Shown piece after piece: positions 1 to 12,600 of a stretch of DNA of 64,000 nucleotides (its first letter is position 1; every line of letters begins with the position of its first letter). Below the pieces are notes generated by a model that saw only the letters and a list, made by a program, of their open reading frames with translations, did not search any database and had not been told where the DNA came from. This DNA comes from Phalacrocorax aristotelis (lineage: Eukaryota > Chordata > Aves > Suliformes > Phalacrocoracidae), in NCBI RefSeq assembly GCF_949628215.1, contig NC_134279.1, positions 84,563,517 through 84,627,516 of the forward strand. Direction: 5' to 3'. The position numbers were made by a program, and so were the translations under genes.

Positions 1-3000
1 CTGCCGAAGCCCAGCTCACGGCACACCACGCTGGCTGACAGCAGGTTCCAGCGGTCGTCACAGATCGTGCCCCACTCGCTGTTCTTGAGCACCTCGACGC
101 GGCCCTCGCCGACCTTTGCGCCACCCTTCAGCCGGATCCGCGGCTGCAGGGGAGCGGGGTCAGGCCACGGCTCGGGACAGCGCAGTACGGCGCAGTGCTG
201 AGCGGCGTGGCGTGGCACAGCGCAGCATGGCATGGCACAGTGCGGCACGGCACAGTGCGGCACAGCGGCTGCTGGCCACGACTCCTGGGATGTGCAGGGA
301 CAGGACACCGTCCCCACCGCCTGCTCCATGCGTTGATCACCCAGGGGCCCACACACCCACTCTCAGGTGCAGCCCAGGGGACAGAGCACTGCAGTGTCCA
401 GCTGTGGGCCACCACAGGACTCAGCCCCCTCCCTACAGGGCTCACCTGGCCCTGCTGCTGTTGGCGCTGCTTCTTCTTGTGGGCATTGCCAGTGGCAAAG
501 AGGGGCCCAGGCACGCAGCTGACGACAGCGGGCATGCCAGCCCCGCAGGCGGCTGAGGCATTGCCCCGGTAGAACTCGAAGGTGCACATGGAGAGGTGCA
601 CCTCCGTCCCCGTGCAGGACACAGAGTGCAGGCGGTAGTTGAGCTGCTGCCGCTCTGAGAAGAGCCTGCAAGGAGAGAGGAGCCCTGAGACACAACTGGC
701 ACAGCCAGCCGGCAGTGGACGTGTCAACAGCCACGCTGCCTGTCCGTGCCCCGTGCAGTGTCCCCCAGGGCGAGACGTGTGGTGACTGTAGGGTGCCCGC
801 CCCTCGCTGGCTGCCTGCCCCACGTCCCCAGCAGCACAGGGAGATGCATGGCTCCAGCAGCACTGAGCGGGGCTCCTGGCACTCAGGCTCTCCACTGGAG
901 CCATTTACCTCTTCTTGGACCCTATGTCCTCCCTGCGCTTTTGTTTAGGCTGAGATTTGGCCTGCCTGGAAAACAGAAAACAACCGTCAAGGAGCCCAGG
1001 GCCTCAGGCTGTCACCTCCGCTGGCTGCAGTGACACGGGGACCACAGCCTGCCCCAGCTTTCACTGAAGACTGAACTGGGAACACTGGGCTCCCAGGGAG
1101 ACTCATGCACGTCCCCTTTGTGCACGCAAGGGTGCAACGGCATCATCTGCTGCCAGCAATGTGACACAACTGCCCTCCGCAGCAATGATGCAGTTTCCTG
1201 CCCACATCCCATGAGGAAACTGTGCCGGATGCAGCAACATCCCCTGCTGCCTTGTCACACAGCAGAAGATCAAACACCACTGGCAATGATTTGATCTGTC
1301 AGGTCCAAGCAAGGTGTGCCCATGTCCTTGTCCAGACACTAGACAAGGGAGCAAGACACCCAGCAAGCACAGGACCAAGCAAGCAGCAGAGGCAGCGAGT
1401 GCTCTCCCCAGTGCCATGGGGCACAGTGAGACTAGCTGCAGGCTTGAAAGGACCCACTGCCAGCAAGGGGAGCTCCCTGGGCACATGCTGAGTGGTGTGA
1501 GGAAGAGGAGGCTGCCCAGGGCCCGGCATACAAGTGACGTAGGTATGGTCCCAACAAGCACAAATGCTTTGCTTCACTCGGGGAGGAAAATGCTGAGCAG
1601 GGCAAAAATCCCAGGGACCACAAGGAGTGAAGTGTGGAGTGCCCCAAAACAGGGCAGGGGACTGACACCCCTGCTAGGGACAAGGCAAAACCAAGCCTGG
1701 CAACTGACCCCACTGGCCGGTGGCAGGTTCGTGTCAGCCTGTGCAGACCAGCAAGCCCCAGGACACAGCACAGGGCTGCCAGGAACCAAGATTCAAACAG
1801 CTGGACAGAGGGCATCGGTGCCTGTTCACACTCATGAAACCGCACCTCGATCCTGCACCCAGTTCTGGGCCCCCAGTACGAGAAAGACGTCAGCTGAGCA
1901 GTGCGGGCTCCGGGGAGGGCCACTGAGCCAGTCTGGGCTGGAGGAGAGACAGGGCATAGGGCTGCTCCAGCCGGGGGCTGAGATGCCTTCAGGGGCCTCT
2001 GGCAGCAGCTGACCTGCCTCTGGGGAGCCCAGCTCTTCCAGCCGTGGGAGAGAAGAGCACAACAGAAAATAGGCATGGCTGGCAATGCGAGGTTCAGACT
2101 CGGTGCAAGGAAAACTTTTTCCCCACGAGCGCTGTTCAGCATTGGAGTGGAGGCCACAAGGCTGAGGGATCTCCATCCTCAGAGGTTTTCAAGAGCCAAG
2201 AGGATGAAGTCCTGGGTTGACCCACAGCTGTCCCTGCTCCACGCAGGGGGGTGGACCAGGACTCCCCAGGTCCCTTCCAGCCTGGATTAGCCCGTCACCC
2301 CACATACGACTGCAGCTGTTCATGCCCAGATTGCTCAGCCCCAGCAAACCAGCGCATGGCTTTCAGGAGAAAGCTCCTGATCCAGGCAGAGGGAAGGGAG
2401 CAGGCTGCAGCTCCATGGACTCCACAGATCATTTCACCCAGTGCTTCAGGGGAAACACCCACTCATTGGAAAAGGGCAGTCAGCACCAAACCAGACAAAT
2501 AACAGCAGTGAGCAGGACCTGTGGCGGGGGTTTGAGGAGACCCCACAGGCTGACCCTGGCTGGATTTCCATCACCAGTGCAGGGCCAGCTGCAGGAGCTG
2601 GTGAGGATGCCTGTTGGGGACACAAAGCTGGCAACTGTCACAATGAAGAGCTCGGGATGGGTCCAGCGTGTGGGGCACCTTCGTCACCAGGGAAGGTGGT
2701 GTGACCAGGGCAAGGTTGTGTGCTGGGGACAGAGCAATGTCTCCATGCGGCAGTGGGCTCAGGCAAGAGGTGCTATGTCATAGTCCAGAGAGGATGGGCT
2801 CTGGCTTGCTGTACCCACCACCAAATCTGGCAGCCGGGTTCAGGGACAGAGGGAAAAGGCAGCCAGACTATCCCTTGGGACTGGCAGAAAGGCAGCAAGA
2901 GCAAGTGGGCAAGAGATCCTGAGCAGACGCAGCACTCATGGCAAGACCTGCCACACCGTGCCCGTCACACCGGTGCCCAGCACTGCTAGCACTGCTGAGC

Positions 3001-6000
3001 AAGGGCTCTCATTCCCGTGCCAGCCCACGCAGCCAGCCCACCCTGCGGGGAATGGAGGGGCGTGCAGCCTTTCCTGCTTTCCCACTGCTGCTTTCTGCAG
3101 AAAGCAGCCCATTTCCACAGCTCTCCCTCCCCATCCTCCAGGAGAGACAGCTCCACTCCGAGGCCTCCTGGTCCCCATGGGGCCGCAGCACAGGACACTG
3201 CAGCCCTTTCCGCGCCTCCCAGGGGATCCTGCCCATAGCAGGTCTGCAGACCCTGACCCCTGTGCCAGGACTCCTGCCTGGTGTGCCAGATGGGGGCTGC
3301 TCTGCCTGGGGCATGGCCAGCCCGGGAGAAAGACTGTCTCTCATGGGGGATAGGGGACCCCAGCACGCACAGGCAGGTCCCACCAGCATGGCATTCATCC
3401 TGCCTGCCCAGCACAGCCTGCTCCGTCCAGATCCATTTGCGCCAGGATCCATCCTGACGGCAGAGACCGGCGGGGCTGGACAGCCCAGCTCTGCCAAGGG
3501 CTCAGCAGACGGGGCGCCCTGGCCCCTTACCTGCTGCCTGGCCTCAGGCTCCGGCCCTTCATCCTGGCTGCATGCTTCAACCGCCTGCAGGAGCGACACC
3601 GCAGCTGCCCGGTCAGGGACACGTGCAGCGCCAGGCACCGCACTGGGCACCGCGCTGGGCAGCATGTCCGTGCCCACACCCCTGGGCCCCTCGCTCGGGC
3701 CGCGGTGCTGCTGGAGCATCCCTGCCTGGCTGCGCTGCAAACCTCCCCTTGGTACAGGGACCCCCACACTCTGCGCTGGAGGGAAATGAGGAGGTGCGCC
3801 ACTGCCAGGAAAGAAAAGCTGCCCTCTCAGAGCAGCCTCTGCAGTAGTGCATGGTGCAGGTGGGCAGCCACAGCCCCCCAGCCACGGCATGGCCTTGGTT
3901 AGCCAGTGCTCATGTGGCCAGCTGGTGAGCAACAGGGATGGGAGGGGTGCTGGGGAGCCACAACACCCAACAGCATGGCCCCCCACTGTCCCCCCAGCAC
4001 TGCCCCGTGTGCCTGGCACTGTCCCCAGCTCTGCCCCAGCCTCATGCCCCCAGCTCTGCTCTGACACCCCAACCCTGCGGGCTCCTTGACGGCCTCACTC
4101 ACTTGTAGAAGTTCCTGTTCACCTTCTTCTCAGCAGGGAAGCCCATCATGCCACAGACGACACGGCTGTTTTGGCTGTCCCAGCCCTCGTCGCAGATCTG
4201 TGCCCAGCCATCCTTGTAGCGCACCTCCACGATGCCCTCCGTCACTGGCAGCTGCCTCCGGGCCCCAGACACCACCGGCCGCAGGCGGACCTCCTCCACG
4301 TGGCTCTGCTCGGTCTGCAGGGCACAGGTCAGCCCAGGCTTGCACTGCACCCCGCCGCCCCAGCTCCCTGCCAGCCCTTTCCCAGGGATGCCCTGAGGAC
4401 GCAGGCGCCCACAGGAGATGGGTTCCCCAGTCCCAGGTGGGGAACAGGGACAGCCAGGTCCTGCATCCCTGCACGCCACATCCGATGGCCCTGGGTGGCC
4501 AGGGACCTAATCCCATCCTGTGCAGCCAGTGACCCACATCCCCCTGGTGCCCCGGGTGCATCTCCTGGGAGTGCAGCCAGGAGAGGCAGCACTGCCGGCC
4601 TGTCACCTCTGGACCCTGCACCTGGAGGGAGGGTGCCCAGACTGCCCCAGGCACCCACCCAGAACAGGATGGCAGCAGGGGTGCCGGGACACTGGACACA
4701 GACTGAAGGAAATGCAGCCCCAGCCCCCCTTGCCTCACAGGAGACCTGCCGCCCCATGCCCAGAGCTGTGCCATGTCCCACACCCAAGCCATGATGAGCA
4801 GAGCCTCATCCTCCATCCACAGGCACTGTGGATGGAGCGGGCAGACAAGGGCCTCCACTGGGAAGACAAGGGCAGCCACAAGCCCTGATCTGAGAAACAG
4901 AGAGCCTGGAAGAGAATGAGAGAGAGGGAGAGGCCAAGTGTGCCATAGCAGTGTGGCACGGAGGAGCAGGTCTGGGACCAAGGGTCCCTGGCAGGCAGGA
5001 GAAAGAAGAAAACAGGAGAGGTGTGAGACAGACCCCCCGGCTCGGAGAAGCTGCCGGGTGAAGCAGCAGCTCGGGTTGCTCGGGGGAGGCCGTGGCAGCG
5101 CCACGCTCCCATGTGGGGCAGGGGAGGGATGTGCCTGCTGCAGGGTGTCCCACCACAGCACAACTGCTCCCCTCAGCCCCAGAGCCAGGCTGGGCTGGGC
5201 GCACCCCAGGGAAACAGGTGCTTGTGTGACTCAGGGGCACTGTGGGTCTGGGGAGCCAGGGCAGTGGGGCAGCATGCTCCCCTCTCTATGGGGAGATGGG
5301 GACAGCTTCCATGCTAGGGCTGAGGGAAGACACCAGCAGTGTCCCCTAGTCCTGCCCACGGGAGCCTGCCAGTGGGCGGTGGAGAAGCTGCCTCCTGACT
5401 ATTCAGGGAGGACTGAGGCCAGGCTGGGCTGACCCAGAGCAGGGCTGCCTCATGGCAGGGCTCCCAGCAGCTGGCTCTGTGGCATCCTGGGCAGCACTGG
5501 CTGCCCGCCCTGGTCAGCAGCTTCCTCACCTCAATGACATTGGAGTCCTTGAAGCCTGGGATGCGCTCGTCCTTGCAGATGACACCTGCATCTTCCTCAT
5601 GGCTGCAGTCGCTGTTCCCCCAGCCCCGGTGTTTGCAGTCCCCAATGCTCTTCTCACCTCCGGCACAATTCACATTGTCCAGCCAGATCCGCCCTGCCAG
5701 ACACCAGGGCCAGGGGTGAGGGGGGCCCAAGCCCATGCAGCACTCCCTGGGAGCAGGGAAGGTGCCTGTGGAGCACGGCCAGGGACCACACAGGTGTAGA
5801 GCTGGAGTGTGGATGCTGGGCTGGGGGCAGCCCTCCCTCGGCACAAAGCTGAGGCCGGAAAAATGCCAAGAGTAAAGCCCTGAGTGGGGAATCTGCAGAG
5901 GGGAGCTTCCACCTCCCCAAGGGGCTGCTCTGCGAGACACAAAGCCCATGCAACATGCACCCCGGGGTCTGTACAGCATCTCACCTGCAGCACAGCCTGC

Positions 6001-6679
6001 CACACCCCTGCACCGTATGCCCACACCAGCCCAGACCTGCAGCCCCCTACGCCACCCAGCAGCCCTGCTGCTGTAGTGCATGCCTGCAGCCACCTATGCC
6101 CTGGATACATGCACAGCCACTCGCACACAAACACGCAGTTTCCCAGCCCACTTTGCGTACGCCTACGTGCGCACGTGCATGCACGCACGCCCACAGACGC
6201 TGCCAGGCACCCAGCAAACACAAGACCTGCCTGCCCCCACCAGTGCATGCAAACCTGCGGCGGCACACACACCACCCCATGCCAGCGGGCTGATGTGCAG
6301 CCAGGCCGACCCCAGCCCATGCATTACAGGGGGCTGTGCCCACCGCCCCTTTCTTACCGACGCCTTTGCCATACTTGGCACTGTGGGCCCAGCCAGTGGC
6401 GGCCACAAAGCCGAGGTGCCGGCACAGCACATGCGCGTTGGCTAACGTGAAGTCATCGTCGCAGATGGTGCCCCACTCATCGTTGTAGAAGACCTCGACA
6501 CGGCCCTCATTGTGCTTGCGTGGGTAGCCAGCCAGGCGAAACTTCAGCTGGGGTCCGGAGGCGTGTGTGGGGCCCGGGGGGGTGGGCTGGGCACTGCCCA
6601 CCCAGAGCCACAGGCTGCTTAGCAGCACCAGCAGCTCCTGCCATGCCCATGTGCTGCAGCTCCCCATGGCAGCTTGGCT
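1..6679 (-). CDS. LOXL3: Lysyl oxidase homolog 3, 5' portion (partial at the window's left edge)
   Basis: Secreted copper amine oxidase family member with four SRCR domains before the catalytic domain; it oxidises lysines in collagen and elastin. Coding exons read here are 6358-6667 (ATG at 6667), 5530-5693, 4103-4314, 446-665 and 1-143 (continuing off the window); all have AG/GT borders and phases 1, 0, 2, 0 that join. They give 349 complete residues of an expected ~750. Residues 1-27 form a signal peptide (hydrophobic [13 protein letters not shown]). SRCR1 lies at ~43-147 ([26 protein letters not shown]), SRCR2 at ~167-281 ([17 protein letters not shown]), and SRCR3 starts at ~303. The ATG context is strong (GCCATGG). 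A splice acceptor lies 12 bases upstream (exon starts 6679), so exon 1 is non-coding, as in human LOXL3. LOXL3 rather than LOXL2 or LOXL4 is supported by [19 protein letters not shown], by the K/Q-rich linker, and by DOK1/M1AP synteny. Confidence 0.93.
195..275. repeat. Short degenerate GC-rich tandem repeat in a LOXL3 intron
   Basis: In the 302-base intron between the SRCR2 and SRCR3 exons, copies of a GGCACAGTGCGGCAC-like unit and GGCGTGGC/GGCATGGC pieces follow one another. This gives overlapping open frames on both strands that are not genes. Confidence 0.6.
446..665 (-). other. LOXL3: LOXL3 exon carrying the SRCR2 end and K/Q-rich linker
   Basis: This exon ends SRCR2 ([19 protein letters not shown], then AVVSCVPGP) and then encodes a basic/glutamine run, [13 protein letters not shown], before SRCR3. 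Human LOXL3 has an equivalent KKQQQSK segment reported as part of a nuclear localisation signal, so nuclear as well as secreted forms are plausible. The exon ends in phase 0 with donor GTGAGC. Confidence 0.85.
666..4102 (-). other. LOXL3 intron, non-coding except for a CR1 fragment
   Basis: GC-rich intron of 3.4 kb. Apart from the CR1 3' fragment at about 2,050-2,290, I see no conserved coding motif or RNA gene. The several 100-350 codon open frames here lack domain features and result from high GC. Confidence 0.7.
2050..2295 (+). mobile_element. CR1 LINE 3' end fragment
   Basis: This matches the characteristic 3' end of CR1 elements in order: GGTTCAGACTCGGTGCAAGG (usual form: ggttcagatgggatgtaagg), then TCTCCATCCTCAGAGGTTTTC, then a GGTGGACCAGGACTCC block followed by CAGGTCCCTTCCAGCC. 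It is diverged and 5'-truncated, as is typical for old CR1 copies. It lies antisense to LOXL3. Confidence 0.85.
4315..5529 (-). other. LOXL3 intron between SRCR1 and SRCR2 exons, nothing else seen
   Basis: GC-rich intron with canonical ends (donor GTGAGG at 5529, acceptor CTGCAG ending at 4315). No repeat, RNA gene or coding motif recognised. Confidence 0.7.
6154..6200. repeat. Alternating purine-pyrimidine tract in a LOXL3 intron
   Basis: The stretch GCGTACGCCTACGTGCGCAC followed by GTGCATGCACGCACGC is almost strictly alternating purine/pyrimidine, the composition that favours Z-DNA. It sits in the 664-base intron splitting SRCR1. Confidence 0.6.
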
Positions 6680-9600
6680 CTGCAAGGGCAGAAAGGGTCA
6701 GGTTATGCGGGACAGTCTAGCTGTGCCGAAACACCAGCTCCCCTGATCCCGTGCTGGTTAAACCCCTGGCTCAGACGCAGCTCCGCTCAGCGCCGGCGCA
6801 CCCACGCATCTTGTCCCTGTGCAGAGCCACCCCACTCTCGCTGCCCACCCAGCGTCTCCCAGAGGCAGCCCCCTGCACCAGCCCCGTGCCCCCAGGGCTG
6901 CCATCAGCCGGGGTTCTGCCCAGCGCCTCCCTGGCACCTCGTGCCGCTCTGCAAACGGCCACTACTGAAATCCCACCGTGCTGCCAGGTCGCACCTCCTG
7001 CGCCGAAGGGCAGTGATGGCATACAGGCAAAGGGGTTTGCGTCACCCCCAAGAGAGTGAGCTTGAGAGGAGGGGGATCAGCTGCCAGAGCAGAGGGAGCC
7101 AGAACAGGACCAGGGCCCGGGGAAAGCCTGGCTTAGACCATCCAGGAGCTTGATCCACCACGAGCAGAGCAAGGGCTGCTGGCTGTGAGGGGCTGCCAGC
7201 CCACGCCCCTGCCCACTGTGAGGAGCAAGGCAACTGGAGCCTTTCGCATTCCTCTCTGTGCGGCATTCCTCCAGCTCTCCAATAACATGTGTGGCTCCCC
7301 GAATACCTGAGGGATATGTGGTATTCCTGCACCAGCTCCATCATCAAACAATGGTGAAAACACCTCTCTGTGAACCCTTCCCAAGCCTAATCCCATTTAT
7401 CCTGTATGGGACCACTTTAACCCTGTGGATGCCGTGGCAGCCCAGGAACAGCATTTCTGCACGGGCAGTGTCAGCCCTGCTCCAGCCTGGGCTCGCTGTG
7501 CTTTTGACGGCAAAGCTCCGATGCTCATCCAGCACAGCGACCCGCCTGCCTCCCGCCACCACACCACCTTTCCAGCCAGCCCCTTCCACAGGTGAGGAAG
7601 CACCCCCCCAAACCTGGGAGACCCCCAGGACAGGCCACCTTAAACATATCTCTGCCTCCTACACCCCCTGCCCTGAGAGCAGATCCTGCAGGCCACACTC
7701 ACGCAGGCTGTGCTTGTCATTTGGCAACGTTAGAAAGAATAAGGTCTGCCTTACCGACAGGTGGGGGTGATTTAAAATTCCAGTGTTTAGCTGCAGGGGA
7801 AGGAAAACAAATGCAAACCCCACACATGCTCCCAGTGTGGGGCTGTGCCGCAGGGACCCTTCTTGCAGACCCTCCCCATGGTGCCAGCGTGCTTCCTTAG
7901 CCAGCACGCTTCCCTGTACGCCTTCATGGCTGCTCTCTCTCGACTTGCTGCCTGTGTGCCAGTTTGGTGGGATGGCAAGGGTGTGTTGGGGCATCCTCAG
8001 GGACCGCAGCTGCTCTTCAGGTGCTGTGCTGTAGGAGCCCCTTTCGCTGGACTAAGGCCTGTCTGCATGTCGCCCCTTTGCTCCTGGCCCCTTGGCACCC
8101 GTGGGGTCACAGCAGGGTCCCGGCAGCAGCTTTGGGAAGGGGGGTCCTCACAGAGCGAAGGGGCCAGGGAATCCACCCTCGGACAGCACAGCCTCTCCAG
8201 AGCCTCACCATCAGCCTGGCTGCCAGCACAGGGCTGGGGGCTGGCACAGCTGACCCTCTGCCATGCCAGCCCCTGTGGCAGGGTTCCCGCAGAGGCTCTG
8301 CTAGCAGGAATCGGCCCCGTTCCTGCTCTGTTCACTTTTCCAGATGATGGAGGCCAGGCAACCCCTCCACCCTCTGGGAATGCCTCCTGGACCCAAGGCA
8401 AGGACGAACCAGGATGGTCCCCAGAGACAGCCCCTTTTCCATGCCGGTTGCACCAACAAAAACCCCTGAAGGGCCCCAATGCTGCTGCCTGCCTGCCCCT
8501 TCAGGCATGCACCATGCTGGAGGTGACACCAAGCGCAGCGAGTTTCTTGGGATGAGTGCCTCGTGCCCACAGAGATGCTCAGGGAGAGAAGGAGAGAGTA
8601 ACAAGGACCAACACCACAGGTCCAGGCCAATGCGAGGTATCGTGGTGGGAAGCACACCAACCCCCTTGGGGCAATCACATCAGCGTGGGGTCAGGCTCTC
8701 TCCTCTGTCACAGCCTGGGGCACGGGGGACACCACAGTGCTGATGGAGACACAACAGCAGGCAGGAGCACACCCCGGCTCAGGGCAGCCTGCAAGCCCTG
8801 GGGTTGGTGGGACCTGGCTCTGGGCTTGCCACACCTCAGCTGCCTGCTTTGGCACTGCATGAACAAAACAAAGCCCAGCAGGAAGCATATTTGTGGGCAG
8901 GCAGCAGGGAAATGCTTTGCTGAACCTTTTAATCAGCCTGTTATGTCGGGAGAAAGAGGAGGGCAGGCACAAAGGACCAGCCCGGCCCCGCCAGCGGCTC
9001 AGGGAAGGGGGACTCTGGGCTTGCCAGGGGCAGGCAGGGCAGGAACGCATGATCTGTATCTCTGCTCTGCCTAGAAAGCAGTGGGGGGTGAGTTTTCCAC
9101 CTCACAGCAGTAATAAAACCCTTCTTATTCCACCCATCGGTCACTGAGGGGACATCCCTCCTGCCCAAATGAAGCATTATAAATCCTCAGAGTTATACCA
9201 CTTTGCACATGACACAAAAGTTTGGGCCTTCTCCATGCTAATTGTAACACACCTTGGGAGACTGTGAAAGGTGCAAGCACGTAAGGACTAAAGCTTCACC
9301 AGCACTTTTACTGAATGAGCAAGATGATCTCTGCTGATGCGGACTGCAGGCAGACTCCGGGCTGTTTTGCAACGGGGTCAGTGCAACGCTAAAGGACAGC
9401 AGCACAATTAATGCCAATCTCCACAGTTCTGCAGAAACAGCCCGTGTCAGAAAGCTGGTGTGACCTTTTATGAGATCACAGGTTTGGTTAATTGGAGGAA
9501 CTGTGTTGATATAACAGGCTGAGACTGGAAAGCATTCAATTCATCTTGCACCACCTCTTAATGAATAATTAGCACTCAACAAAATCAGTGCACCTTCTAC

Positions 9601-12600
9601 TAACTGGATTAAAACTGGTCACCTGCTGGAACTAAAATGTGGTTACAACAGGGACGTCACCATTCATTGGGCTTTCTGGTGAGGATCACATGCTTTTCAA
9701 AGCAAAACTGTGTCTGGAGGAGGAAAAAAAGACCTCTCCTAGTACAGTCTGCAAAGGCAGAAATGTGGGGGGACTGTGGAGAACTGTGATGGGGACAGAC
9801 CTGGACAGCCTGGTAAAATGGCATCATCCTCGACTACAAGGAAAACCTAAGCCTGTGCGTTTAGGACCAAAGCATGTAGGACCAGAGGCTAGAACACAGC
9901 ACGTGAGAAAGTGCCTGGGCTTTGTGCGGCAAAGTGCCAAGTCCCCCCCAAGCCGCAGTCCCCACCGAGCCCAGCAGTGTGACCTCCAGGACCTGGTATG
10001 CTCAGTCTGAACAGGATCACCGAAATCAGAAGTGTCAGTGAGACCTCTTAGCTTGATGCAAGGTCTCAGCCCCAGCCCTGCAGTGCCACGGGGCAGACCC
10101 ACATGTGCCTGCGGTCTCACAGGGTGCGGCCAGAAGAGCTGATGCTGGGAGGATTTCCATGTCCTGACGTGGTGGTCAGGGTGAGAGCCATACAAACATC
10201 CCCCAGCCCAGGACCCCGACCCTTACAGCAGTGGCAGGAGGTGCTCTGGGACAGGGCAGTGATGTCCTGCTTGATGCCCTGCTCTGTCACCCCCAGCTCA
10301 GCTCCCTCAGCCTCCATAATTTAAAGCTCACTGTGGATTTCTCTTCCTCACAGTCCTTCAGTTGCTTTTGAACCTGCCCAAGCTTTTGCCATCCGTTTCT
10401 GCATTAGCCCCAGCTTGCCACTCTCAGCACTCTTCTCTCGGGTTCTCTGGCTTTCCTCTGCTCGGGTCCAGCGTCCCCCATCCCCACTGCGCTTCCTCTG
10501 CCCTCACAGCTCAGCCTGTCCTCAGCTCCTGCCGCTCGTCTCAGCATTTCCCAGTAAAATGCCCCGTTGAGGTCTGCACGGGCTAACAGCACCTCCTGCA
10601 CCCAGCCTCGGATAGCTGTCGGGCTGGCAGCATGAGCTCCCAAAGGCACAGCAGGAGCCGTTTCCCTGTTTCCATACTATCTCCCTCCCCGAACGTGCTC
10701 CGAGTCTGTGTGCCACGGAGGTCAGGCTAACAGGGCTCTCATTGTCCGATCACTTTTTCCATTTTCTGAAATGCGAGCAGTGCATTTGCTCTTCTCCAGC
10801 CATGTGACGCTGCCCAACTTCCCTGCTCTGCTGGCAGGCTTTGCTCCGGGTCCTGCCTGCTGCTCCTGGCTGGGGAGCTCACCCCAGCCCCGGCGGGGCT
10901 GTCCTGGGGAGCTGCAGCACAGATTTGCAGGCTGGCGGATGGGGCCACTCTGTGTGCAGCATCTCCCAGTTTCAGCCCGGGCGCCTTCCCTCCAGTTGGA
11001 GGGCCATCCCTGACACAGCCTCACGGCCCGTGGTCCTGCCGGCTGGCACAGCAGGAGGGCACAAGATCTGTGCCAGGGCTGGGACACACAAGCTGGAGGG
11101 AGGGGTCCCTCCACCCTGGAGGTGCTGGTCACCCAGCACAAGAGTTCCAAGGGGGATTTCCCATCTCCTTCCCACCTCTTGGCCTTGGGAAGGTGCACCC
11201 TTTGCCCAGCCTCCGTAGGCTATTCCTGCTGAGAGCAAGGGTCCCACAATGGTGACAGCTGCCACCGTATTGGCACACGGGACAGCTGGTGCCACCAGCA
11301 GCACAGCAGGAGGATGCTGGTGCTTTCAGAGGATGAGGAATCTGCAAGAACCGCACACATTTGCTGGAGAGGGCAACAGGCAGAGGTGCAGACAGCCTGG
11401 CCATGGCCAGCCAGCACCTGTGGGAGGGGCAGGGGGCCAGGAATCACCTGGGACAGGGACAGGGTGTCCAGGCATGTCCCCTGGCTGCTGCCACTGCACG
11501 TCTTGAACAGGAGCTGGGCACAGTCCTGCCTGGCCTCGCCTGCTCCAAGCATCCCAGCCATCCTGCTGCCAGCTGCCTGCTCCAGCCAGGGATCGTCTCC
11601 TCTTGGACTGGGGCTCCTGCCAGAGCCGCCAGCCAGCCAGCCTGTGCCGCACTGTGCCGCGCCGAACGTGCCTGCCCCAGCACACAAGTGGGCTCAGATG
11701 TACAGCAGCACTCACACTGCAAGTGGAAAGGGCTCGGGAGGACGGGCTGGCCCTGAGCAAATGCTGGGCATGGGAGCTGGAGAGAGGCCCGGGTCCTCAC
11801 TACTGCCCAGGAAACCTCAGGAATGTCCCAGCTGGATGCGTGCAGGGCCCTGAGCCACCTCCCAGCCCATGGCTCAGCTGGTGCTGGTGGCGGGGCATCC
11901 TAGAGCCCTGCGGGGCTGAACCACCGGGGCTCCCTGCACTCTCCTGGCCTCAGGCCTGCGCTGCTGAGGCTGGTAGGGGAACAGGGACCCTTTGGTGCAG
12001 AGGGCAGGCCTGCACAGCAGCAAGAGCCATGGCACTGCTCGACCTGCTCCCACACCAGTCCCACCAGCTCTGCCTGTCACAGTGGATGACGAGGGCTCCT
12101 GTGCCCCCCAGGACAGAACACCCTGGCAGGGCCTGCAGCCCTCCTAGCCAGGTGCTGCTCCTACCATTGCTCCACTCCCCCAACTGCATCTTGCACAGGG
12201 GCTGTGCCTCATAAGGGGGCTCGGCTGTGCTGGTGGGGGTGAGCGGGCTGCTGGTTCCCAAGGACTGTTCAAATCCGATGTGCCATGTGGCATTCTCTGG
12301 GCACTTGGAGGGACATTGGTCTGCCACAGAGAAACCCCAGTGAATGGCAAACAGACCTCAGGAAAGGGCAGCTCCTGATGAAATGGGGCCCTGGTGCATT
12401 TGATCAGCGTGCGCTAGGGCAGCCAAGTGCAGGGCATCCTTGCCGCACGGGAACATCCCAGACCGCAGCAGCAGGGAAGGGCCAGGCCATGGCAGGCACC
12501 TCAGGAACATGCTTTCTCGCCAGCAGCCTTGGACACACACACAGGAACATGGAGCAACCCAGGCACTGACAACTGGAAGGACGCAGAGTAGAGCAGCACA

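Noticed and set aside
7659-7994. Open frames in the LOXL3 upstream intron as a possible extra gene
   Set aside because: No domain, no convincing splice partners, and typical of GC-rich noncoding sequence.
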